Shown: positions 10,355 through 21,578 of the stretch, one piece after another
Position numbering within the stretch: the first letter of the stretch is position 1
Layout: the number at the start of each line of letters is the position of its first letter
DNA from: Cavenderia fasciculata
Taxonomy: Eukaryota > Evosea > Eumycetozoa > Acytosteliales > Cavenderiaceae
Direction: 5' to 3'
Length of the DNA: 64,000 nucleotides
Assembly (NCBI RefSeq): GCF_000203815.1
Contig: NW_004457735.1
Location: 620,001-684,000, forward strand
Program-made: the position numbers and the translations under genes
Notes under the pieces: generated by a model
The model's database searches: none
What the model saw: only the letters and a program-made list of their open reading frames with translations
Told to the model about the DNA's origin: nothing

Positions 10355-12710
10355 AACAATGTACACATTTATTACTTGATAGTAATAATACTAAAATGAT
10401 AACAACAAAGAGACAGTATGGTATCATGTCACGGCTGACTAGACTATTCTCAAGTGAGATTGATATCATCTTTCAAACTCTTACAGAAGATTTTGAAAAG
10501 GGTGCTCCTATGTAAGTGAATGATAATATATATTAGATAGATCGATAAAATACGGTATTGTATTGTATTAATGATTTGATTTTAGGTTTAAACAATATAT
10601 ATATGACTTGGAGTCAACTGAAAAACACTCAGAGATTAATTCAATGTTGGTCAAGGTCGCACAGATGGATCTGTCGATGGAGCAAAAGGGGGTGTTGTAT
10701 CGGACGGGTCTCGAGTATTATAGGGACTTTGGACAAGACCCGCTGATGACCATCATGATCAAGCGATACGATTTCCAAGGTATCGACCTGGACGAAGCGT
10801 CAATGGAGATTATATACGCGTTTCATATGCGACGTGGACCGCGGTCGTGGAGCACCGAGACGATTGTCGATTACCAGAATATTGGTTTGTTGCAATACTG
10901 TCTCGAGAAAAAGGCAGAGGAGGGTGTCGTGCACATGCAGGCGTTTCTCAAGAGTGTGTTTGCGTGCAAGGATTCGAGACACTGGGTTTCACGGTTATGT
11001 GTGGTGAATCAGTTGTTGGTGGGTGGCGATAACCCCGTCAACAAACTGATATTTAACGAGTTGTTGGCGATGATTAAAGCGGCTGAAAAGGACACGCAGC
11101 GTTCGTTGGTCGGTCGTATGACACGTGTGTACACCAAGTTGGAGCGTGTGGAGTTGGCCATGTGGTGGTTGTCGCAGGCACCACTAGAGTACAAGATAAG
11201 GGCGCAGTATGCGTTGCGCGATATGGAGGCGTACTGCCAAGAGAAGCTGCAGGCGACGCCGGCATCGGACGTGCATGGACAGCGGTTCTACCAAGTGCTG
11301 TATTTGATTTGGCAGCGACTGCGTCACAACTCGGGCCTGCATCGTCAGCCGACTCCCAAGACACCCGTCGACCCGTATTTGGAGGAGCTGTCGGAACGCG
11401 TGATGCAGCGCGATCTTGCGGCGGCGCCGGCGTCCGAGCGGGAGGACCCGCACCCATACCCGCTGCGCGGGTACCGATCGTGCTCGGCGTCGGCGGGGAC
11501 CGTGTCGGACGTGTTGACGGGGTTGAAGCGCAAGCAGACGCGTATGGCGGCGGTCGACAGCACGCTGCGTCACCTGCTCGTCGAGCACGGCGGGTTCCCG
11601 ACGCTCGAGGTGCTGTTTATGCTAGCCAACCAGCCGTCCACCCACCTCGACGAGATGCTGACGGTGATGCCCGACTACGTCACCGCGTTTATGGCGACCC
11701 CCTCGCCGTTCTTCCAGACCGTGCTCGAGCTCAACCTCAACGCGGCGACGATGGTGTTGGGCAAGCACCCGGCCATCGCCGACAGCCTGCTCGACGAGAA
11801 TCTGCTCGAGTATGTGACGCCCGGCGTGCTCAAGCTCAACTCGATCGACCTCATCACCAAGTTTGTGCAGGCGACCGTCGCGAGCGGGCAGCTGCGCAGC
11901 GATGTCGCGTGCACCCAAATTGTCAGCGCGCTGGCCCGGTTCTCGCGTAATGAGATCGAGCCTGCGCTGCAGGTGATCAAGTCGCATGCCCGCGTTGCCA
12001 GCCACCCCATCTTTGAGCAGCTGTTCCGCGTGCTCGAGGGCGCCACCTCGGTCACACTCCCGCACTCCACGCCCGTGCCGGCCGTCGCCATCCTCTCGGC
12101 ACTCGCATACCTCAACCAAGTCGAGAGCAGCTGGACGCTCAGCCACTCGCTCGCCAACACGCGCAGCTATGTGACCCAAGCAACCGAATCCCGCATAATC
12201 ATCACTCCTGCCAAGATCGACTACTACGTGTTGCTCGCCGCACGATTCCACCAATCCAAAAAAGAGCAGCTCATCTTTGAGCAATATATCGACCACATCA
12301 TGTCACTACAACCTCGGTCCGGCGAAGCACAGATGTTGTCGTCAACATTCCACACCCTACTCGTCGTCACACCCGACCCACTCCGCAAGATGGAAATATT
12401 TACCTCTCTTGCACCCATCATCACCAGCCCGTTCCACCCCAACACCATCATCCATCTCGGACTTCACTGTCAACTCGAAAATGCGCCACCCTCTTTTTCA
12501 CATCTCCTCAAACGCATCAAGCTCGACCCTTCCCCCATCTTCCCACCACCTGTCTGTGATCGCGAGTACGAGATCAATCGTCCAACCCCTGAAACCATCC
12601 GATTCCTCGACCGTGTCCTAGCCTCTTCACAAGCCGACTTCAAAACTCCCTACAATCCCAACAACTCTGAACACTCATCAGCACTCCGACAACATCAAGT
12701 TGATGATTAA
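10150..12710 (+). CDS. Large unknown protein, probably mitochondrial; very GC-rich gene
   Basis: Two exons, 10150-10511 and 10586-12710, give 828 residues. The donor GTAAGT splits an ATG codon (AT/G), and the frame continues as MFKQYIYDLESTEKHSE. The N-terminus (MIQGTARRFISRSVSSSTTS) is basic, Ser-rich and free of acidic residues, as in a mitochondrial presequence. The rest is mostly helical and resembles helical-repeat (PPR/TPR-like) organelle proteins, but I see no diagnostic motif. From about 11,200 to 12,200 the gene is extremely GC-rich (for example GCGGCGCCGGCGTCCGAGCG), far above every other gene here, and long reading frames appear on all strands as a consequence. The gene remains open throughout, so it looks functional. 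I do not recognise a family. Confidence 0.8.
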
Positions 12711-13090
12711 AAGAAGAAGAATAAATCATCAATGAATTTAATTAAATCCAGTCCATCCCAATCCATCCATTCATCCCATCCATATTTTCCAAACGACACT
12801 CAGAGTTCAAAGTTCAAACTATAGTTTTTTTTTTTTTTTCAAAAAAAAAGGGCGGGAACAACAAGTAAGTTTGTTCATGAAAAACGAGTCGTTCACTTAT
12901 CATACTTATCTTCTCTGTATACATCTCTTATAGTTTTATCAAAGCAAGATAAATAATCTTCTATTATTTATATTTATATTTATATTATTTATATTTTAAA
13001 CTGATTCATTCATAAGAGAATAGAGTAGTATATTATAGACAGAACCAAAGAAAGGTAGATAGATAGATAGACAAATAATACATAGGAAGA
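12711..13090. other. Spacer
   Basis: 380 bp, AT-rich, with CCATCC repeats near 12,745-12,785, a T-run followed by an A-run near 12,823-12,850 (self-complementary), and GATA repeats before the next start. No gene seen. Confidence 0.6.
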
Positions 13091-15143
13091 ATGACAGAAT
13101 ACGAAGTAGCACAAATGGCATCGACCAACGGCACTCACGATACATCAGATGTAGAAATGAAAGATAATGATCAAGGTATGTCTACACACACAGAAGATAT
13201 GATATATATATATAAAGTATGGTTGGACTAACATTACACTTGTGTGTCTGTTTGTTGCAGATGGTGATGATAATCAACAAAATAGCATCGTTGAGAATGC
13301 TGAAAATAACAATAACAGCGGCAGTGATGATGATGATGAAGGAGGAGCCAATTATAATTCGATGGATTACTATATCATTGACGATGATGGTAGTTATGAC
13401 ACCAAGGCACCGTCGACACCAAAGAATAAGGAAGGCGGCGGATTCTTCTCGTCGATCCTGACCAGCCTCAAAAAGATGGTTGGCATGACCCCCAAGCGCG
13501 AGGGTGACAATGACATTGAAGAACAAGACGTCGACCAAGAAGTGGAGGAACAACAACAAGAAGAAGACGACTATATTGGCCAAAACGGATTCAATAATGC
13601 ACTTGCTGCAGCTCAACAAGAAGAACAAGAAAATAATAATAATAATAATAATCAACAAGTATTATTAAATGGACATAATAAGAATAAGAACCAAGAAGAA
13701 GAGGAACAAGATGAAGAGATGGAAGAAGAGGAGGGGAAACACTCTTCACAACCAGTCAAGAGAAGACCATCATATTCACCAAGAAAGCAAGAATTCAAAA
13801 AGTTGGGAGAAGTCAAAGAAGGAAAATCATTGTATCCATGTAGACACGAACAATGCTACCACCGATTTGGAGTGCCTGGTAGAGTACTGTCCGATAACAT
13901 TGCCGTGCTCGTCAGACATGAGACGACTAGTGCTCACCCCAACTGCGACGAAACCAAGTGTTCATTGGTCCACGCCCCATGCAACAAAGAGACCCGTATC
14001 CCATGTCCACACCAGCAATGCTCCGGTCTCATGTCGCGTGGCAAGCGTACCGAGCATCTCAAGATGATCGATGCCAAGCACCACCCACTCTGTCTCGAGT
14101 CCCCCGAAAATTGCAACTTTTGCTCCGACGGCCTATCTGGCAGACGACTATACACTAAAAAGGAAGTTGATCAAACCGATGATCAAGTACAAGTACGAGT
14201 TCCAAAGAAACAAGTTGTTGTCCCAAGAAAGAGTAAAACTGCCGCCGCTGCTGCCACCAAATCAACCGATCAAGACCAAAACAATGAGAAAGCACTAGTT
14301 ACTACTACTACCACTACTACTAGTACAGAGACTCCCGCTGCTGTTGCCGCCGCACCCGAAAAGAAAAAGAGAGCTACTGCCACAGCCGCCGTCAAAAAGG
14401 TTGCATCTGTTAAAAAGGTTACAGCTACTAAAAAACAAGAAAAAGAAGAGGAACAAGAAGAGGAACCAAAGATAACAAAAAAGGTACCAAAGGTTGCTGC
14501 AGCTAAAAAGGTAGCAGCTGTTAAAAAGGTTTCTGCCAAGAAGGCTAAAAAAGAAGAAGAAGGAGAAGAAAAGGAACAAGATGAGCCAATGGCAATTGAT
14601 CAAAAAGAAGAAGATGAAAAATTAAAGACACCAACTCCAACTCCAACAACTCAACCAATCATTGTAAAGAAACCTGTTAAAAAGGTTGCTGCCAAGAAAC
14701 AATCAACTAAAGATACAACAACCTCCACCCCATCCACTACTACTACTTCTACAACTACACCGGCTTCCACTACTTTAGTCAGTAATGGCACTGTCACAAC
14801 CAATAATGAAGTAGCAAAAATAACCACATTGGACAAGGAAGATAGTCCACCAGTTTCAAAGACCACCACCAAGAAATCATCATCTTCTAAAACTATAACC
14901 TCAACATCTCGCAGCAAGACTACTACCACTAAAAAGACAGATACATCTGCCAATGGAACAGATGAACCAATCAAAAAGGTTAAAAAGACTGTATCTAAAG
15001 CTGCCGCTGCTATCAAGGCTCCAAAGAGCAGCGCTGTTACCAAAAAGAAAGCAGAAGAAAAGACACGTGTACCATCATCATCGACCACCACCAAAAAAAT
15101 AAGCTCAAAGAAAACTCTAAAGGTTGTTGCAAGCGAAGAATAA
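13091..15143 (+). CDS. Tandem Cys/His-repeat protein with a long basic Ala/Lys tail
   Basis: Exons 13091-13175 and 13261-15143 give 655 residues. The start MTEYEVAQMASTNG is the first ATG. The intron opens GTATGT and ends TTGCAG. The first 200 residues are acidic with Gln and Asn runs. At about residues 223-320 there are two similar units: YPCRHEQC, then RHE and HPNC with two further Cys, followed by IPCPHQQC, then EHLK and HHPLC with two further Cys. I read them as a duplicated zinc-binding module. The remaining 300 residues alternate Lys/Ala/Thr/Val (KKVAAVKKVSAKKAKK type), like histone H1 tails, with Glu/Asp patches. A nuclear chromatin-associated role is inferred from composition only. 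I do not recognise a named family for the Cys/His units. Confidence 0.85.
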
Positions 15144-15189
15144 AAAAATATATGAATGGGAATAATAATAATAATAATAATTAATAATA

Positions 15190-15212
15190 TTGTAATAATA
15201 TTATTATTACAA
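15190..15212. terminator. AT-rich inverted repeat downstream of the Cys/His gene
   Basis: TTGTAATAATA at 15190-15200 pairs with TATTATTACAA at 15202-15212, 47 nt after the stop. It could form at the RNA 3' end. The role is inferred from position. Confidence 0.3.
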
Positions 15213-15432
15213 TTAAAGAAGAATAATACGAAACGAATAACAAATTTAACAATTAATAAACATTAATGATAATAGTAAAATGATCATTTTTTAGAATAAT
15301 AATAATAATCTCTATAGAGGTCTAGTTTCAAATTATATTTATATATTTATATAAATATATAATAACAACAGTTTAAGTTTACATACCTTTTCACTGGTTG
15401 GTGATCAATGTTTCTACATGATTGATTGATGA

Positions 15433-15511
15433 GGGATGGATTTATGAATATGATTGATCAATCAGTCCTCAAAAGGGGTTTACTGAACAAACATATTCAT
15501 AAATCCATCCC
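15433..15511 (+). ncRNA. Perfect 20-bp hairpin, 79 nt (candidate structured RNA)
   Basis: GGGATGGATTTATGAATATG at 15433-15452 is exactly complementary to 15492-15511. The loop is 39 nt and itself contains the 14-base palindrome TGATTGATCAATCA (overlapping the stem end). Both stem ends are closed by A-A mismatches, so the stem is exactly 20 bp. The structure is plain in the sequence. Transcription and function are unproven, and the strand cannot be decided. A 79-nt hairpin of the same design lies at 33238-33316. Confidence 0.4.
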
Positions 15512-16057
15512 AATATGAACCCTTCCAAGTTCCTGATCGAATTGTTTAGGTAGCTTGCTTGATCTTTGGTTCTAAATCCAAGTAAAGGGTGGCTAGATTT
15601 GAAACATACTCTTGGCTAACCTCTGTTGTGCGAGGTATAGTTGGGCTGTACTCTCCGGTCTGCTATCCGATCCGAGTATCAAGCAACTGCAGCTTTTTTG
15701 GACCTGTGATAATATTGATTACAGACTCTGCTGTCGTCCTGGCAGTTGTAATATTCGTGGTGTTGTATGTGACATCCGATGTATGTTGTAGTGGTTATGG
15801 TTGTGAGTGTGAGAGAATAATGTTGTACAAGTTCTACTTTGCTACATAATTTAAAAAAAAATTGATTAAAAAAAAATGAACTTCTTTTGGGCAAAATTCC
15901 AAGTGATCTTTATCAAGTTGTCATTATCTATCTATCCATACATCTTTATATCTGTCTTATCTCCCTATCTATCTATGTATATATAATAGCAATCGATCGA
16001 TCAACCAATCAATCAACAGAGAAAGTAAAAGAAAGAGAAAGAAAGAAAGATAGGACA

Positions 16058-19000
16058 ATGAGAATTATAAAACCATCTTGGGTAAATCATAATGGTACGT
16101 TTATTATTATTATTATTATGTTGAATGATCATTATCATCTCTTTGTGATTATTTTTGTTGTTGTTGTTGTTGTTGTTGTTCGATTGCATACTTTGCTAAT
16201 CTTCTTTCTGTCTGTCTTTATTTCTTTCTATCTTTCTTTATAGGGTTTCCAATTCTATCGATTGATGTACACCCAGATGGTAGTAGATTTGCAACAGGAG
16301 GAGGAGACAATAAGGTAAAGATATGGAGTGTGGCACCGATCGTTGTCAAAGAAGCAGAAGACGATGAGAAGATTCCTAAACTACTTAAAGACTTGGACAG
16401 CCATTACAACCCGGTCAATAGTGTCAATTGGAGTCACGATGGAAAGTACTTGGCGTCGGGAGGCGACGATCGTCTCGTGATTATTTGGGGTATGAGCAAG
16501 TTTGGCGGTTTGATCCCTGCCAAAGCATCGTCGAGTCAATCGGTAGCATCTTCGAATCCATTGGACCCCAAGTCGGTCGAGAATTGGATATCAGTAGCTA
16601 CATTGCGTGGACACGACGCAGACATTAGCGGCGTGGCATTTTCACAAGACAGCAAGTTATTGGCGTCGTGCTCGATCGACGGTGCCATCATCATTTGGGA
16701 CTGTACCAAAGAATTCAAACAAATCACTCAACTCAAAGGACACAATGGATTCGTCAAAGGTATATGTTGGGATCCCATAGGCAGATACCTAGCATCTCAA
16801 TCAGACGACAAAACCGTCATTGTCTGGAGAACAACAGATTGGCAAATTGAAACAAGATACAATCAAAATTTAGAAAATCCTGGTTCATTCTTTCTTCGTC
16901 CAAGGTAATACAATACAATAGAATAGAATATAAAATAGAATGTAAAATATATATATATAGAGTTGTTGATATTAATATTTATTTATGTTTGTGTGTAGTT
17001 GGTCACCAGATGGAGAATCATTATGTTTGACAGCATCGATTAATAATATGGCACATACGGCGACTATATTGGACCGATCAAATAAATGGAAGACGGGTAT
17101 TGATTTTGTGGGTCACCAAAAGGCTGTGATTGTAGCGAGTTACAGTCCGGTCATTTACAAGGACACCAAGAGCAAGAAACAGGGGTTCTACAATGCAGTG
17201 GTACTCGGCGACCAAGACAACACCATCACTGTGTGGATTACACCACATGCACGTCCATTAACTGTTATTCGCCAGATGTTTGCACAGTCGATCCAAGATG
17301 TAACCTGGTGTCCCGATGGTATGTCCTTTTTTACGTGTTCGACCGAGGGCACAGTCTGCTTCACTTCATTCACGGCCGAAGAGTTTGGTGAGCGTGTTCC
17401 TCTCTCGATTGACGACAAAACAACACTGATGCGAAGAAACTATGGCGAGGCTGTCAAAGTCATGTCTGACGGTACCGTCGTCGTAATGGACTATGGTAGT
17501 AGAGGTGGTGGCGGTGGGGGACCAGACATTGGCATCTCATCGTCCATGTTTGCAGAGAACCCTGATCAACTCACTATGGAGGATATCAATACTACATTGG
17601 GTGGTGACTCTAATAATGGTGGTGGTGACTCGACTAGTACTGACGCATCACAAACATTTGCACCACAAATAGAGATCCAACCAACCGAAGTTGCATTACA
17701 ACAACAAAAACAAACTATTGTCAATGGACGTCGAAGAATCACCCCTCTCAACCTTGGTGGTGCGAGTATTGGTACACAGTCAATCACCAAACCACAGCCC
17801 GTATCACTCCCCTCTCATTTACAATCATCACTTTCGAATTTAGGGTCACCCTTGATGTCCTCTTCTTCCATCCCTCCATTGGATAACGACGCAATGAATA
17901 TCGATAAACAACAACAACCGACCTCTAATGGAGATCATAGTAGTAGTCGTGGAAATAGTAGTAGCTCAACACCTAATGTACCTACTTCTTTGACGGATCG
18001 AATGCTTACCCCTGACAAACAAAAAACCACCACTCCATCACCCTCATCAAAAGAAAAGGAAAAAGAAAGAGACGATAGAAGGGAACGTGACCGCGAAAGG
18101 GAAAGGGAAAGAGAAAAAAGAAAGGATCGAGAAAACATTGCAACCACCATTCCAGAGATGGAAAAGATATTATCTAAACGAAGAACTACTGATGATCCAC
18201 ATCAACATCAACAACATCATCATCATCACTCAAGTAGTAATAGTAGTAGTACTAAAAAACAGAAATCATCATCTTCTTCATCTTCAACGTCATCATCAAC
18301 TACATCAAAATCATCAAATCAACAATCATCGAATAATAATAATAATAATAATAATAACGTATCAACAGCTCAAGATAAATCATCATCATCACAAAATTCT
18401 CATCATCATCAAGCTGCATTAAATCAACATTCATCATCCTCTTCATTTTTGTATATACCTCTACCACAAACCACCAATCACATCATGAAGCATCTTACAC
18501 CAATGTCTACCGATTCAAATGCTTCATCATCACTTGCAAACACTCCACCATTGATGTCTACAACTACCAACACATCGTCCTCTTCCTCTTCCTCGTCATC
18601 ATCGTCATCTTCTAATATTTATTTAGATGTTGTAGTTAGTGAACATGAACTTCCAGACAAAACCATTGAATACTTTTCAACCATTCGATCAATCAGCAAT
18701 GCCTCTTTGGTATGGGAAAACAAGATCAATGGAAAGGTTTCTCTTGTAACAGGAAACAAAAATTGGAGTGCTGTTGCTACATTGGAACCTATTCTTTATG
18801 TTTTTAATCATATTGGTAAATTTGTAAGTGTAAACAAAACAAAAAGATAGAGATAAAGATAATAGTATGATTAATATTTATTAATTATTATTTTAATTTA
18901 GATATTGGCAAATATTAGTTTAAGAAATAATTTAGCATTTTTAGAAAGTAACAAATCTGATCATTTATTATTTGTTACTTGTGATGGTCGTGTTAGTGTT

Positions 19001-19811
19001 TGGAATATTCCAAAAGAAAAATTGGAATTATCATACACTGAATTACCTCTTATCATTAGAAAGGAAAAACAAACAACTATTAGTATGTTTGAAACACATA
19101 ATAACATAATAATAATTGGAATATTTATTTATTAATTTATTTATTATTTTAGAACATGCATTTATAACAGATGAAGGTAAACCAATTATAACATCATCAA
19201 AAGGAGATAGTTTTGTATACTCTTTTAGTTTTGGGGAATGGATTAAAATTACCGATAGATTAGGTTCGCTTTCGGAATTTAATAATACAACCACTACTGC
19301 ATCACTTTCAACCACGTCTTCTTTGTCATCGTCGGCCGCATCATCAGCAGCCGCACAATCAACAGGTATTTTGTCGAGACTACAAAAACAAACGACACCA
19401 ATGACCATGACATCGATACTGCAACTACACAACACCGAACAATCCAACCAACCACAAAACAATACTGCCTTTTTAGAGAAACAGTTGTTGTTGGCAACGA
19501 TACTCGAGAGTCCCAAAGAATACAAACACTGGCTCGGGCTCTACTCCAAGTCGCTCACCAACAGCGAAAACATTGTCAAACTACAAGACCTTTGTAACAG
19601 TCTACTCGGTCCATCTGCCAACCCTGGCCCCGAATCAAACTGGCAGCCCCAAATCATGGGACTCTCCAAACGAGACCTTCTCAGAGAAGTGGTCCTTCAA
19701 ACAATGTCTACCAACAGATCCCTTCAACGTTTAGTTGGTCAATTTAAAGAATCACTTAAAGTATTTTCTGAATCTAGAGATACATTTGATTTATTATTTA
19801 ATATTAGATAA
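16058..19811 (+). CDS. hira: Histone chaperone HIRA
   Basis: Five exons, 16058-16094, 16244-16904, 16999-18823, 18902-19082 and 19153-19811, give 1,120 residues with all phases matching. The start MRIIKPSWVNHNG matches human MKLLKPTWVNHNG. The N-terminal seven-blade WD40 propeller follows, including SGGDDRLVIIW-type blades and IWDCTKEFKQITQLKGHNGF. A long low-complexity middle (Ser, Asn, His, Gln and an Arg/Glu run) is typical of dictyostelids. The conserved HIRA C-terminal domain starts near YLDVVVSEHELPD and contains SLVWENKINGKVSLVTGN and LLFVTCDGRVSVWNI. HIRA deposits histone H3.3 independently of replication, together with ubinuclein, CABIN1 and ASF1. No breaks seen. Confidence 0.95.
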
Positions 19812-19986
19812 ATAAATAAAAAGAAAATGAAAAAGATAATAAATTCAAATCAAATCAAATCAAAATATGTATAGTTTGAGAAAATCAACTTTTATAATTG
19901 GTTGTTTTAGTTTTAGTTTATGGATGGTGGTAAGGGTGGTTGGGTGGAATATATGTTCCTCTTCTTATTCTTTTTCTTCTTTTTTT

Positions 19987-20952
19987 TTATATACAAAGTT
20001 TAATACCAAATTCAGGTTTCTTGTCTTGAATGATTGTACTAATATTTAATTTAGCGTTACCATGAGAGAATTCAATGTTGGCACCGTGAGCTAAGCGGTT
20101 GGATGTACGGAAATTGACAACGACTGGGAAGTTGCGTTTGGCAAAGTTAATGTCGTAGGCCATCGATAGACCAACCTCACAGTTACTCTCGAGACTGTTG
20201 GTGTTGAGACGGAAACGAGTGGCCACGCCAATCGACTCGGACAAGAGGAGAGTGTGGAAGGAGAGTGCCAAGTCACCCATCAAATTGTATGTTCCACAGA
20301 CTTGGAACTTTTGGTTGTAGATGGGGCGACCAATGTAACGTACAGCCAACGAAGCACCGCCACTCTTTTGTACGTTCTTGTAGTAAGCCTCGAGACCAGC
20401 CGACCAATGGTGATCAATGTTACGCAAAAATGAGAAGCCGATCAACCCATCATTCTTGTTGGTAGCCTTGGCCTCGGCCGAGTATTTACCGCATCGTCGG
20501 CTGATATTACCAATGATCGTGGGCAATGCACCGCTCTGGAGACGGTTGGTTGCCGTGTTTACATAGATCTTGGCATTGACGTCTTTGAAGGGTGGCACCA
20601 AGCTGTTGATCTCAAGATCGAGTTGTTGTTCATTCGACACTGATATCTTGACCTTGCTGTTGCTATTGGGTAGAAGTACAGTCTCTAAACTACCACGTAC
20701 ATAGGTTGGTGATGGTGAAAATTCAATCTCTGGTCTAAAACCTTTGATTTGATGTGATAGCTTTACATATAATCCTCTTTCAAAATCATCAAGAAAGTCA
20801 ATTGTCTCTAAATTAAAAAGAAAGTATTAATATATATCTCTATCTATCTATCTATCTATCTATGTATAATAGTTATCTATCATACTCTTGATTGGTTGAT
20901 CAATTTCATTATAATTATCTGCAACGATTGGATTTAAACCTGATGAAGACAT
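19987..20952 (-). CDS. Mitochondrial outer-membrane beta-barrel protein, most likely Tom40
   Basis: Two exons, 20952-20886 and 20807-19987, give 295 residues. The intron opens GTATGA and ends TTTAG. After a short N-terminus (MSSSGLNPIVADNYNEID), the protein is built of alternating amphipathic strands typical of the eukaryotic porin family. It ends in FGIKLCI, close to the family's C-terminal beta signal (alternating hydrophobic residues with a Gly). GFRPEIEFSPSPTYVRG and RTSNRLAHGANIEFSHGNA fit Tom40 better than VDAC, but I have not aligned them. Tom40 is the protein-import pore. A protein-like frame (YYTKAREGVKDI) continues just upstream of the chosen ATG before a stop, so an extra 5' exon is possible. 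Confidence 0.75.
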
Positions 20953-21578
20953 GATGTCTTTAACTCCTTCTCTAGCTTTAGTATAATAATCCACTTTTTA
21001 AATGTTATATTAAACTGGTTATTAAATGTAATGATAGTATAAATAAATATTAAAAATGAACAAATAAGCAAAGCAAAGCAAACAAATAAATGAAACAAAC
21101 ACGGATGAATATTAATAATTTGATTTTTGGGGTGAAGTTCACACCCGCATACAAAATTTTGACCATCTCGATGACAGAAGTATTATTATTATTATTATTA
21201 TTTAAATAAAATAAAAATATAGATAAAAATAATTTGAATGTCTCATTAGAGAGGACAATGAATAAACCAAAACTTTTACTAAAATAAAATCATAGAACCT
21301 TTTGACCAGAAAAGGAAATTGCCAATTTAAATTTTAATCACCAAAAAATGGGAAAACCACAACTTTTGATGAATGAATGTTTATTAATAATAAAAATCCC
21401 AACCTCTCTCATAACACCTCAAAGTGTTGTTCTCATTCAATCATTCATTACAATCTTCTTTATCTTTTGATTTATTATCTTTGCAAATAACACTATAGTA
21501 TCTATCTCTCTCTCACCATCATTTATATTTCATTTCAGATCACAATCAGTTATTTATTACCCTCTTCGACATATCACA
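20953..21578. other. Divergent promoter spacer (Tom40-like / phosphoglucomutase)
   Basis: 626 bp of AT-rich DNA. It contains a GTGAAGTTCAC dyad at 21132-21142, within the longer partly palindromic GGGGTGAAGTTCACACCC, and a CT-rich stretch just before 21579. The dyad recurs, inverted at its centre base, at 43449-43459. No gene seen. Confidence 0.5.

Larger units (their letters stand above)
15144..16057. other. Spacer with a GC-raised non-coding block
   Basis: From 15,144 to about 15,400 and after about 15,850 the sequence is typical AT-rich spacer. Between about 15,400 and 15,850 the base composition rises to near 45% GC by eye, with no repeats and no convincing frame (longest 86 codons at 15589-15849, odd composition). 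This block begins with the perfect hairpin at 15433-15511. It may be an RNA gene, a relic of a gene, or a promoter or 5' leader of HIRA. Confidence 0.5.

Noticed and set aside
11074-12296. Several long frames (60 to 260 codons) on both strands over the GC-rich gene
   Set aside because: They follow from the scarcity of stop codons in GC-rich DNA. Only the + frame joins to the first exon in phase and has a consistent protein.
15380-15420. A U1-like 5' end (ACATACCTTTTC) at the start of the GC-raised block
   Set aside because: The rest of U1 (the 70K and A stem-loops, Sm site) cannot be recognised downstream.
15570-15600. A tRNA-like T-arm (TTTGGTTCTAAATCCAAG) in the GC-raised block
   Set aside because: The loop has eight bases instead of seven, and no acceptor, D or anticodon arms can be built around it.
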